Counted from the first letter of the stretch, positions 1-6,437 are shown. The stretch is DNA of 13,115 nt from Porphyromonas sp. (GCA_029983495.1 JASBZJ010000025.1:1-13115); one strand, 5' to 3'. Program-made: numbers and translations. Notes: generated by a model not told the origin, from the letters alone.

Positions 1-53
1 CAACGACCCCGAGATTACAAATCACGTGCTCTGGCCAACTGAGCTAAAGAGGC
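1..53 (-). tRNA. tRNA-Thr (anticodon UGU), 3' part cut by window start
   Basis: Read on the minus strand, this stretch gives the 5' 53 nt of a tRNA: acceptor strand GCCTCTT, TA at 8-9, a D arm with GCTC/GAGC paired stem, an anticodon arm with 7-nt loop TTTGTAA, a 5-nt variable loop GGGTC and the first bases of the T stem. The anticodon TGT lies at 17-19, so it decodes ACA and other threonine codons. The T arm and 3' acceptor strand lie beyond the window edge. The anticodon stem CGTGA/TCTCG has a central U-U mismatch and is otherwise paired. The gene starts 7 nt after the end of the SRP RNA and has no promoter of its own in that gap, so it is probably processed from the same transcript. Confidence 0.9.
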
Positions 54-60
54 GAAGGGT

Positions 61-157
61 GGGTGAGCAACCTACATCGCACCGCTACAACCCGCTACCC
101 TTGCTGCGGTCAAGCCCTGGGGGATTCACAGGGAGCTGGTCGTCTAGGACTCACCCC
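61..157 (-). ncRNA. ffs: Signal recognition particle RNA (4.5S-like)
   Basis: This is the RNA scaffold of the signal recognition particle, which binds Ffh and directs ribosomes making membrane proteins to the FtsY receptor. On the minus strand a 97-nt RNA can be folded into one long rod. Its 5' end GGGTGAGT pairs with the 3' end GCTCACCC. The apical half has the Ffh-binding asymmetric loop, with CAGG on the 5' side (119-116) and AGCA on the 3' side (105-102). The 3' strand contains GCGATGTAGGTTG, close to the GGGATGTAGCTGG stretch of E. coli 4.5S RNA, and 97 nt is a usual length for the small SRP type. The tip between CAGG and AGCA reads GC-UUGACC-GC instead of the common GGAA tetraloop. A promoter lies upstream at 249-279 and about 85 nt of structured RNA precede the rod. 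Identification is by motif and fold, not by a covariance search. Confidence 0.82.
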
Positions 158-162
158 TATTT

Positions 163-197
163 GCTAGGAGGGTTGAACTCGGTGGAGTTGCCCCAGC
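163..197 (-). other. Hairpin in the 5' extension of the SRP transcript
   Basis: Between the predicted transcription start (about 241-244) and the 5' end of the SRP rod (157), the minus strand folds into a long hairpin. Outer GCT/AGC and GGG/CCC pairs enclose a perfect inner stem AACTC/GAGTT with loop CACC (176-189). A second short perfect hairpin, AGCTT-CGGA-AAGCT, sits near the predicted transcription start. The position, 5' of the SRP rod, is where long-type bacterial SRP RNAs carry their Alu domain. I do not see the conserved UGUAA motif of that domain, so this could instead be a leader removed during processing. Confidence 0.4.
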
Positions 198-248
198 CTC
201 GTACTACCATTTCTTTTCAGTAATGTAGCTTTCCGAAGCTTGCGAGTG

Positions 249-279
249 CAAAGGTAATACAATCTTTCTAATAATCCAA
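249..279 (-). promoter_or_regulatory. Bacteroidota-type promoter of the SRP RNA / tRNA-Thr unit
   Basis: On the minus strand a -33 element TTG (279-277) is followed after 20 nt by a -7 element TACCTTTG (256-249), an exact match to the Bacteroidota sigma-A consensus TAnnTTTG with normal spacing. Transcription would start around 241-244, giving a 5' extension of about 85 nt before the SRP rod. No coding sequence lies between it and the SRP RNA. Confidence 0.72.
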
Positions 280-452
280 CATGTTCCTCTATTTTTTTAT
301 CGCACACTTCCTTTTACTTTGTAGGTGTATGGTTGTTATTTTATTCTGTATTAATGTATTCTGCGTATTGTCCTACAATTTTTTTCTTTTGTTGATTTAG
401 TATGGTGTGGCAACTAATCGGTATGTAGGGGATATTTCGCTTGGTACTTTCT

Positions 453-1391
453 TTAATCAATAGTTACTTCAGCATAGTCGTTGGGTATTTCACCGTATTT
501 ATTAGCGTTGGGGTCACCTGCAAGTAACATGAATACTAGGATAACAATATTTCCTGCTACTGGTACAAGAAATATAAGTAGCCACCAAGCCGATCTATTA
601 GTATCGTGTAGCCTGCGTGATGTTACTGCTAAGAAGGGAAGGAACATAGCCAGGCCTACTATGCCATTTATCGAAGAACTCGAAAGAATAGTCCAGTCGT
701 AAAAGTAGGGGAATGCAATAGAAATGTCGGTAATTGAACTCATTAGATCGCGAAATATAGAGTTCGACCAAAATAGATTTTTCAAACCGAGTAGAGAACC
801 TGTCGAAATCCAGGCTAGAACAATTTGTAAAACTGCGGTGAATAGTACGAATGACCAATACTCTGTTCGCGAAGCTCTGCCCATAAACGTAGCGTATTTT
901 TTTAAGCATCCTATAAATAACTCCCATAATGATTTTCGTTTCATTTTTGAAACCTTGAACTGTGGAGCTTTGCCAAATATGGGGAATGGAGGTGGTATCA
1001 TCCCTTTATTTGGTTGGCTCGTAAAAGGTGGGGGAGTTGAAGTAGGAGTATTTGTTTTAAGGTTTGCAATTTCGTAAAGGTCGGTAGGTGTTAACCAATT
1101 GTCGTATCCAGCAGTCCATACATAACTTACGCCATCGAGTAACTTGGGGTCTTGTATGAGTTGTTCGTAGGTATAACTTCCTAAAATGGAGCTATTATTT
1201 GCAATTTGATATAGTCTTTTTTTCTGGCTCTGAGCAGAGTTGTTTTCAAATTCTTCTAGTGTAACATCAATTCCATCGCTTCTATTAAGAATCGTGTCCT
1301 TCGGAAGGTTCATAAGCACTATCGCTTGTTCGGTGTACAAGCTATCCTGCTTAGGCGCACTTTGGTTTTGTATTCTGTAAAGTAGTAGCAT
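453..1391 (-). CDS. GYF_2 and DUF805 domain inner-membrane protein
   Basis: 312 aa from the ATG at 1391; a TTG two codons upstream could also be read as a start, but the ATG is the more likely choice. The first 55 residues are unassigned and polar. Next comes a GYF_2-like segment at about 60-105 (tyrosine/glycine-rich, with WTAGYDNWLTPTDL), a proline/threonine-rich linker at about 110-140, and a DUF805 membrane domain. The DUF805 signature pieces are visible: FMGRASRTEYW before the first helix and SRRLHDTNRSAWW before the last. Four or so hydrophobic segments lie between about 170 and 295. GYF_2 modules are thought to mediate protein contacts; DUF805 has no established biochemical role. It is the last gene of a minus-strand run, 55 nt after the OmpH-like gene, and has no obvious promoter of its own. 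The function is unknown, probably envelope-related. Confidence 0.85.
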   Translation of the reverse strand: MLLLYRIQNQSAPKQDSLYTEQAIVLMNLPKDTILNRSDGIDVTLEEFENNSAQSQKKRLYQIANNSSILGSYTYEQLIQDPKLLDGVSYVWTAGYDNWLTPTDLYEIANLKTNTPTSTPPPFTSQPNKGMIPPPFPIFGKAPQFKVSKMKRKSLWELFIGCLKKYATFMGRASRTEYWSFVLFTAVLQIVLAWISTGSLLGLKNLFWSNSIFRDLMSSITDISIAFPYFYDWTILSSSSINGIVGLAMFLPFLAVTSRRLHDTNRSAWWLLIFLVPVAGNIVILVFMLLAGDPNANKYGEIPNDYAEVTID

Positions 1392-1446
1392 AGGCAATCG
1401 TTGTTTAGTGGTTTGTTAGTTACACATGTTCATATGTTGTGGCGAT

Positions 1447-2055
1447 CTATTTTTTGTATGATGCGTTAAGCCACTCTATAACATCAGTTGTTATATCGTA
1501 TTGGGGTTTACCGTATAGTACAGTACTCATTTGTGTAGTATTAATAATAAGGTCGAAATCACGTTCTTTATTGAATACTTCTATTTCGTGGCTTACTACA
1601 TTGTTTAGTGAATCGTTGTATTGTTGTTGTAGTTTTACGAATTGTTCGGTTATTCGTGCAGCTTGTTGTTGCGCTTCTTGCCCTTTTTTCTCGATTCTTT
1701 GGTACTCTTGTTGTGCTGCAAGTTCGTTTACAAATCCACCGCTTTGTAGTTTTTTCTGAAAAGCAACCATTTCTTGTTGTATGGCTTGTTCCCTACCTGC
1801 AAGAATAGCTTGGTTAGCTTTTGCTTTTTTCTCGAGTTCATTTGCCATCTCCTTGTAGCCCTGGTAGTTGTTTAGTACTGAATCCATACGAACAAAAGCT
1901 ATTTTTAAACCATTTACATTGCTTGTAGCAGTGTGCTTTTGTGCTGTGTTTGAGTCTTGTTGTGGTGGGGTAGTGGTATTTTTACTGTTATTGCAAGCTA
2001 CAATTAGGCTTGATACGATTAACGCAACGAGTAGTAGAATCCTTTTTTTGTTCAT
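1447..2055 (-). CDS. OmpH/Skp-family periplasmic chaperone-like lipoprotein
   Basis: 202 aa. Residues 1-20 form a lysine-led hydrophobic signal peptide ending in the lipobox IVAC, so Cys21 is the likely lipidated residue. A short Thr/Gln/Asn-rich linker follows to about residue 48. IAFVRMDSVLNNYQGY (about 51-66) matches the start of the OmpH/Skp fold, and a long Glu/Gln/Lys/Ala-rich coiled coil fills about 67-155. The C-terminal segment with FDLIINTT and PQYDITTDVIEWLN closes the small beta body, as in Skp. Family members act in the periplasm as trimeric holdases that carry unfolded outer-membrane proteins. A lipid anchor is a variation on the usual soluble Skp, and no acidic export signal follows Cys21 (it is followed by NNSK), suggesting retention at the inner membrane. 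It lies 65 nt downstream of the small membrane protein gene and 55 nt upstream of the DUF805 gene. Confidence 0.88.
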   Translation of the reverse strand: MNKKRILLLVALIVSSLIVACNNSKNTTTPPQQDSNTAQKHTATSNVNGLKIAFVRMDSVLNNYQGYKEMANELEKKAKANQAILAGREQAIQQEMVAFQKKLQSGGFVNELAAQQEYQRIEKKGQEAQQQAARITEQFVKLQQQYNDSLNNVVSHEIEVFNKERDFDLIINTTQMSTVLYGKPQYDITTDVIEWLNASYKK

Positions 2056-2120
2056 ATAATTGGGTTGTTATAAGTGTTCGACCTAAAAGCTTTGTTATAG
2101 TAATTGTAATCGCTTTATTT

Positions 2121-2345
2121 TTATGATTGTTCTGAATTCTTGGTTAGTCGCTCGTGTAAATTTTTTCGGTTAAAGTACTCCTCCATTTGTTCCTGTGCAC
2201 AGTTTATCCCTTTTTCAGCTAATGGCTTACTATCGTGTATGTGCCCCGAGGGGAACTGTTCCCGTTTCCCAATAATTAATCCTATAGCAAGTAGTATTAC
2301 AGCTATGCCAACTACTATAATCGAAATCAATACTAGGTTTTCCAT
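2121..2345 (-). CDS. Small single-helix membrane protein (74 aa, unknown function)
   Basis: The start is placed at the ATG at 2345, giving 74 aa. An upstream in-frame Met at 2411 would add 22 residues but would put the promoter element at 2371-2378 inside the gene, so the shorter form is preferred. Residues 2-25 are a single strongly hydrophobic helix (ENLVLISIIVVGIAVILLAI and onward). A soluble tail follows with GKREQFPSGHIHDSKP and KGINCAQEQ. Small proteins with one helix followed by an FPxxHI...KGIxCAQ-like tail are, as I remember it, common in Bacteroidales and uncharacterised. The lone Cys in NCAQ and the His pair in HIHD could bind metal or heme, but this is speculation. It is the first gene of a minus-strand run with the OmpH-like and DUF805 genes and is divergent from pepD. 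Confidence 0.7.
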   Translation of the reverse strand: MENLVLISIIVVGIAVILLAIGLIIGKREQFPSGHIHDSKPLAEKGINCAQEQMEEYFNRKNLHERLTKNSEQS

Positions 2346-2353
2346 AAAAGCAT

Positions 2354-2361
2354 TACATTTG
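2354..2361 (+). promoter_or_regulatory. Possible -7 element of the pepD promoter
   Basis: TACATTTG matches the Bacteroidota -7 consensus TAnnTTTG on the plus strand and would start a transcript near 2367, with a 5' leader of about 65 nt before the pepD ATG. No TTG is found at the expected -33 distance, so confidence is limited. It points towards the minus-strand element at 2371-2378. Confidence 0.4.
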
Positions 2362-2370
2362 CACTTAGCA

Positions 2371-2400
2371 CAAAGGTACATAAATGTACTAAAAATGCAG
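2371..2400 (-). promoter_or_regulatory. Promoter of the small membrane protein-OmpH-DUF805 unit
   Basis: On the minus strand TACCTTTG (2378-2371) is an exact TAnnTTTG -7 element. A partial -33 match, CTG, lies 19 nt upstream (2400-2398). The start site would be near 2364, leaving a leader of about 19 nt before the ATG at 2345. Confidence 0.6.
2376..2389. promoter_or_regulatory. 14-bp palindrome overlapping the promoter (candidate operator)
   Basis: GTACAT-AA-ATGTAC is a perfect inverted repeat with a 2-bp centre. It overlaps the first three bases of the minus-strand -7 element and extends into the spacer. That is the usual place for a dimeric repressor site, but no regulator gene is visible nearby and the assignment is inferred from symmetry and position only. 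Confidence 0.4.
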
Positions 2401-2431
2401 GAATTGATCATTTAGTAATTAACCATAGAAT

Positions 2432-3892
2432 ATGAAAATTACCGACTTAAAACCCGAAGCATTATTTCGCTTCTTTGACGAGATAACAAAAATTCCTCGT
2501 CCTAGTAAGAAAGAAGAAAGAATTGTTCAGTACTTAAAGGAGTTTGCCGAAGCACGTAATTTGGAGTATGAAATAGACAAACCAGGTAACATTGTTATTC
2601 GAAAGAAGGCAGCACCAGGCTTTGAAAATCGAACTCCTGTAATTCTTCAAAGCCATGTAGATATGGTTTGTGAAAAGAATAGCGATAAACAACACGATTT
2701 TGATAATGACCCTATAACAACTATTGTTGATGGTGAGTGGCTACGTGCTGATGGCACAACACTTGGAGCCGATGATGGCATTGGCGTTGCAGCTGCTCTT
2801 GCTGTTCTCGATGATGATACTATTGAACATGGTCCTTTGGAATGCCTTTTTACCGTAGACGAGGAAACGGGTATGACTGGCGCTATGGAAATTGAGCCAG
2901 GGTTTGTAAAAGGTGATATTCTTATTAATCTCGATAGCGAGGACGAAGGTGAAATGTTTATTGGTTGCGCTGGTGGCATGAATACGGTAGCTGCTTTTTC
3001 ATACGAGGCTGAAGCTGCACCAACAAAACTTTCATATTTCGAAATCGTAGTTTCGGGCTTAAAAGGAGGACACTCGGGAGGCGATATACATGCTGGTTTA
3101 GGTAATGCTAATAAACTTTTGGCACGCATTTTACATCAGGTTGGTAAGGCAATGGAATTCCGCTTAGCTTCTATCGAAGGGGGGAACCTGCACAACGCTA
3201 TACCACGTGAGGCACGTGCAGTAATCGGTGTTGAAGCTGGTCGAAAAGAAGAACTTTCGGCTCTTGTAAATACTTTAGCAAGTGATGTGGAACGGGAACT
3301 TCATAAAACCGACTCGGGTGTTAGTATTGTGGTAGGGAGTGCACAAACTCCCAAAGAGGTAATTGACCAATCTACCGCAGGTAAGCTTGTGCAATGCTTG
3401 TTCCTTTTGCCTAACGGAGTAATAGGTATGAGCCACGAAATTGAAGGCCTTGTTGAAACCAGTACAAACTTAGCTGCCGTAAAAATGAAACCAGGTAACA
3501 CTATTTCGGTAGAAACAAGTCAACGTAGTTCTGTAGAAAGCCAAAAACAATTAATCTGCGATGTAATATACGATATGCTTGCATTGTTTGGTGGGCATGT
3601 TAGCGCATCTGATGGTTACCCAGGCTGGGCTCCTAACAACGATTCGCCTATCCTAAAAGCTACAGTTGAAGCTTATAAGAAGTTATTTGGTAAGGAGCCT
3701 GCCGTAAAAGCTATCCATGCAGGGCTTGAGTGTGGTTTATTCCTCGAAAAGTATCCACATTTGGATATGGTATCGTTTGGTCCTACTCTTCGAGATGTAC
3801 ACTCCCCTCAGGAACGTCTCGAAATAAAAACAGTAGATATGTTTTGGCGTCACTTGCTCGAGGTTCTTAAGCAAATACCTGTGAAGGCTTAA
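2432..3892 (+). CDS. pepD: Aminoacyl-histidine dipeptidase (PepD, M20 family, cytosol non-specific dipeptidase)
   Basis: 486 aa, essentially the length of E. coli PepD (485). It is a cytosolic di-zinc peptidase that splits Xaa-His and many other unblocked dipeptides for amino-acid salvage. Zinc ligands and catalytic residues are all visible: HVD with His75 and Asp77, the bridging Asp114 in LGADDGIG, the general base Glu144 and ligand Glu145 in VDEETGM, Asp168 in LINLDSED, and the distal His457 in RDVHSPQER. The lid/dimerisation region about 190-390 contains GGHSGGDIH and IEGGNLHNAIPREA. HAGLECG near residue 430 is another family hallmark. The gene is monocistronic: it diverges from the envelope cluster at its start and has terminator hairpins after its stop. 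The start ATG at 2432 places the usual MKITDLKPEA-type N-terminus correctly. Confidence 0.96.
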   Translation: MKITDLKPEALFRFFDEITKIPRPSKKEERIVQYLKEFAEARNLEYEIDKPGNIVIRKKAAPGFENRTPVILQSHVDMVCEKNSDKQHDFDNDPITTIVDGEWLRADGTTLGADDGIGVAAALAVLDDDTIEHGPLECLFTVDEETGMTGAMEIEPGFVKGDILINLDSEDEGEMFIGCAGGMNTVAAFSYEAEAAPTKLSYFEIVVSGLKGGHSGGDIHAGLGNANKLLARILHQVGKAMEFRLASIEGGNLHNAIPREARAVIGVEAGRKEELSALVNTLASDVERELHKTDSGVSIVVGSAQTPKEVIDQSTAGKLVQCLFLLPNGVIGMSHEIEGLVETSTNLAAVKMKPGNTISVETSQRSSVESQKQLICDVIYDMLALFGGHVSASDGYPGWAPNNDSPILKATVEAYKKLFGKEPAVKAIHAGLECGLFLEKYPHLDMVSFGPTLRDVHSPQERLEIKTVDMFWRHLLEVLKQIPVKA

Positions 3893-3917
3893 GGGTTATT
3901 TGTTTTTACTTATCGAG

Positions 3918-3936
3918 AGTCCTATGAAATAGGGCT
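3918..3936 (+). other. Small hairpin after pepD
   Basis: AGTCCTAT-GAA-ATAGGGCT forms an 8-bp stem (one G-U pair) with a 3-nt loop, 26 nt after the pepD stop. It lacks a T-run, so it is more likely an RNA 3'-end stabiliser or an accessory to the stronger hairpin downstream than a terminator on its own. Confidence 0.35.
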
Positions 3937-3954
3937 TACTATCTTAAAATACCA

Positions 3955-3997
3955 ATCCCACCTGCTTATGTTTAAGTAAAGTAGGTGGGATTTTTTT
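3955..3997 (+). terminator. Rho-independent terminator of pepD
   Basis: A 9-bp perfect stem ATCCCACCT/AGGTGGGAT (3955-3963 with 3983-3991) carries an inner CTTA-TGTT-TAAG hairpin and is followed by a run of T (3991-3997). On the opposite strand the hairpin is followed by a moderately T-rich stretch, so it may also stop the convergent bioD transcript. Confidence 0.82.
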
Positions 3998-4024
3998 CTC
4001 GATTTGGCTACTATGGAAAAGGAG

Positions 4025-4687
4025 CTATATAGGAGGTTCGAGTATAGGTAGTTCGAGCCATGTACAATTTGGATGATGCTGTTCTAAATAGGCTTTAATG
4101 TATCGCTTTGTTTCTGCTTCTATTTCGGGTGTATCACCAGGATAGTTGTTATAAATAACAGCTTCAAGGGGAATGCTACGCTGCTCAATCGCTTCCAAAC
4201 TAAGCAAAGTATGATTTATGCTCCCCAATTTTCCTGATGTTACAAATACCAATGGAAACTCATTTTTAGCTATAAAATCGATGGTTAGCAGGTCGTCGTT
4301 AAGGGGAACCATAAGCCCACCCGCACCTTCCATAAGGATGGCATTATAACCAAGTTGTACAAGAGTTCGGGTATCGTTGATTATCCTACTTGGTTCTATT
4401 GTTTGGTTTTCCATCCGTGCCGCTAGGTGAGGCGAAGCTGGGTAGGAAAAAAGATAGCTACACCTATATTGCAATGCTTTACCATCCATTGTATTGGAGT
4501 TTGCTAAAAAAGCATCGTGGAGGGCAAGATCTTCACTTGAATTTACACAACCTGTTTGTACGGGTTTTTGGGTAATTACATTAAGCCCTTTTTGTTTTAA
4601 ATACTTTGCGTAGTATGCTGTGGCATAACTTTTACCAATGCCTGTATCGATACCACTAACAAAGCGAACAATATTAGTGAGTGGCAT
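4025..4687 (-). CDS. bioD: ATP-dependent dethiobiotin synthetase
   Basis: 220 aa, normal for BioD. The enzyme closes the ureido ring of dethiobiotin from 7,8-diaminopelargonate, CO2 and ATP, the penultimate step of biotin synthesis. The P-loop is GIDTGIGKS at 12-20. It keeps Gly-x-x-Thr-Gly-x-Gly-Lys but has Asp14 where Thr is usual and Ser20 in place of Thr. KPVQTG at 41-46 supplies the second catalytic lysine and the sulfate/phosphate loop. SPHLAA at about 85-90 and MEGAGGLMVPL at 119-129 complete the substrate and Mg sites. No other bio gene is in the window, so the gene is separate from any biotin operon here. It lies 97 nt downstream of the flavoprotein gene, with a structured spacer between them, and convergent to pepD. 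Confidence 0.93.
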   Translation of the reverse strand: MPLTNIVRFVSGIDTGIGKSYATAYYAKYLKQKGLNVITQKPVQTGCVNSSEDLALHDAFLANSNTMDGKALQYRCSYLFSYPASPHLAARMENQTIEPSRIINDTRTLVQLGYNAILMEGAGGLMVPLNDDLLTIDFIAKNEFPLVFVTSGKLGSINHTLLSLEAIEQRSIPLEAVIYNNYPGDTPEIEAETKRYIKAYLEQHHPNCTWLELPILEPPI

Positions 4688-4710
4688 AATAGTTAATGTA
4701 TTAGCTTATG

Positions 4711-4780
4711 TTTGTTGAAGGTTTAGTATAACACAACTCCATATATGAGATATGAGGTGTTGTACAAAGTTTTCAACAAA
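4711..4780. repeat. Nested inverted repeat between the flavoprotein gene and bioD
   Basis: A perfect 9-bp inverted repeat TTTGTTGAA (4711-4719) and TTCAACAAA (4772-4780) encloses a second imperfect stem, ACAAC..CC..ATAT / ATAT..GG..GTTGT (4733-4763), with a small central loop. In the transcript this would make one long interrupted hairpin filling most of the 97-nt gap. It has no T-run on the minus strand immediately after it, so a processing, attenuation or protein-binding role is as likely as termination. Confidence 0.5.
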
Positions 4781-4784
4781 ATAC

Positions 4785-6437
4785 TTACTCGGTTTTCCCT
4801 TTTTGCAGTGCACTATAAGTGCGGTACCCCCCTGAAACATTGTATACATTATTAAATCCATTGCCCATAAGTATACGTGTTGCCAAGTAGCCACGCATCC
4901 CTACAGCACAATGTATTGCAATTGGTTTATCATTGGGGAGTTCACTAATGCGAGAGCGAAGCTCGTCAAGAGGAATATTTACTGCGCCAGGGTATGCCCC
5001 ATGTTCAAACTCGTCATTTGTTCGTACATCAAGCACAAACGGCTTTTCGTACTCCAAATCACTCCATAAGGTGTGCTTTACAAAACCGTTAACAATATTC
5101 AGGGCAACATAACCAGCCATAGCTACAGGATCCTTAGCCGATGAAAATGGTGGTGCGTAAGCATGTTCGAGTTGTGTTAATTGCTCTACTGTAGCTCCAA
5201 GTTTAATAAATAAAGCAAGCTCATCAATACGGTTATCGGTTCCGTCCCCTCCACCACATTGTGCTCCTAGGAGTTTACCCGTTTGGGGGCAAAAGTTTAG
5301 TTTTATACTAAGCATATTACCGCCAGGGTAGTACCCCGCATGCGAAGCCGAGTGGGTAATGGATGTACAATACTCAATACCCGAAGCTTTTAGTAAGTCC
5401 TCCGAAAGCCCTGTTGTGGCAGCTACCTTGCCAAAAACTTTGGCTATAGCTGTGCCAATTGCGCCCTCGTACTTTTGTACATTACCAAGTGCCATATTAT
5501 CAGCTACTAATCGAGCTTGGCGGTTTGCAGGTCCGGCAAGGTTACAAAGCCAAGGTTCACCCGTAATGGGATGTGGAAATTCAATAGCATCCCCCACGGC
5601 ATATATATCCTGGCAACTCGTTTGCAAGTACTCGTTCACCCAAATGCCTCCTTTAGTTCCAATTTTAAGGTTTCCCTTTTTTGCAAGTGCTGTTTCGGGC
5701 TTTACTCCAACCGAAAGAATAATAAGGTCGGTATCGAATGTTTCGCCTTTTGCACAGTGCAATTGCAGCCCTCCTTGTGGGTTATTTTCAATACTATCAA
5801 CAGTTCTGCCAAGCTTAAGGGTTACACCTTGTTTTTTCATTTCCATTTGCAAGGGCATAACCATAGGGTAATCGAGGTAAGGGAGTATTTGTTTTTGTTT
5901 ATCAATAATTGTTACTTCCATCCCTAGAGCGTGAAAGTTTTCAGCCATTTCAAGCCCTATAAAACCAGCACCAACAATTATTACGTGCTTGGGGGAATGG
6001 TTTTCACAGTAAGTTTTTATTTTATCGGAGTCCTCAACAGTACGCAAGGTAAATACGCCTTCGAGGTCAATGCCTTTTATATTTGGTCGAATGGGAGCTG
6101 CACCAGGCGAAAGTAGAAGTTTATCGTACGCTTCGGTATAGGTTTTTCCATCGGGGGTAAGTATAGTAATGTTTTTTCCCGTACAATTAATATCAGTAAC
6201 TTCCTGCTGGAGGCGTACATCAATATTATATCTACTGGCAAACGATTTAGGGCTTTGCAATAAAAGGCTTGTTCGTTGGGGAATTACACCTCCAATATAA
6301 TAGGGTAGTCCGCAGTTTGCAAATGAAACGTGGTTGCCTCGTTCGAGAATAACAATTTCGGCCTTTTCGTCAAGTCGTCGAAGTCGGGTTGCAGCAGTAG
6401 CACCGCCAGCAACACCACCTACTATAACATATTTCAT
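4785..6437 (-). CDS. CoA-disulfide reductase-type FAD/NAD(P) oxidoreductase with C-terminal rhodanese domain
   Basis: 550 aa, the size of the CoADR-RHD family. These flavoenzymes reduce CoA disulfide, CoA persulfide or polysulfide with NAD(P)H through a single active cysteine. Domains in order: FAD-binding Rossmann fold starting GGVAGGATAATRLRRL; the redox cysteine Cys42 in SFANCGLPYYIGG; an NAD(P)-binding fold at about 152-172 (VGAGFIGLEMAENF); the second FAD motif IYAVGDAIEFPHPITG; a dimerisation domain at about 330-450; and a rhodanese domain at about 463-545 with active-site Cys510 in HCAVGMRGY. Both catalytic cysteines are present, which favours a persulfide/polysulfide reductase role. 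It is 22 nt after truA, so is probably cotranscribed. The ATG at 6437 begins the FAD fold directly, as expected. Confidence 0.93.
   Translation of the reverse strand: MKYVIVGGVAGGATAATRLRRLDEKAEIVILERGNHVSFANCGLPYYIGGVIPQRTSLLLQSPKSFASRYNIDVRLQQEVTDINCTGKNITILTPDGKTYTEAYDKLLLSPGAAPIRPNIKGIDLEGVFTLRTVEDSDKIKTYCENHSPKHVIIVGAGFIGLEMAENFHALGMEVTIIDKQKQILPYLDYPMVMPLQMEMKKQGVTLKLGRTVDSIENNPQGGLQLHCAKGETFDTDLIILSVGVKPETALAKKGNLKIGTKGGIWVNEYLQTSCQDIYAVGDAIEFPHPITGEPWLCNLAGPANRQARLVADNMALGNVQKYEGAIGTAIAKVFGKVAATTGLSEDLLKASGIEYCTSITHSASHAGYYPGGNMLSIKLNFCPQTGKLLGAQCGGGDGTDNRIDELALFIKLGATVEQLTQLEHAYAPPFSSAKDPVAMAGYVALNIVNGFVKHTLWSDLEYEKPFVLDVRTNDEFEHGAYPGAVNIPLDELRSRISELPNDKPIAIHCAVGMRGYLATRILMGNGFNNVYNVSGGYRTYSALQKGKTE

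Noticed and set aside
26..223. 65-codon plus-strand reading frame over the RNA genes
   Set aside because: It runs antisense through the tRNA and SRP RNA, whose folds explain the sequence. No start context or protein-like composition.
724..1077. 117-codon plus-strand frame opposite the DUF805 gene
   Set aside because: Shadow of a well-supported membrane protein gene on the other strand.
2647..3129. 160-codon minus-strand frame inside pepD
   Set aside because: Complementary-strand shadow of PepD. Low-complexity Ser/Pro composition and no recognisable motif.
5359..5871. 170-codon plus-strand frame inside the flavoprotein gene
   Set aside because: Antisense to a complete enzyme with all catalytic motifs. 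Pro/Ser/Cys-rich and without family features.
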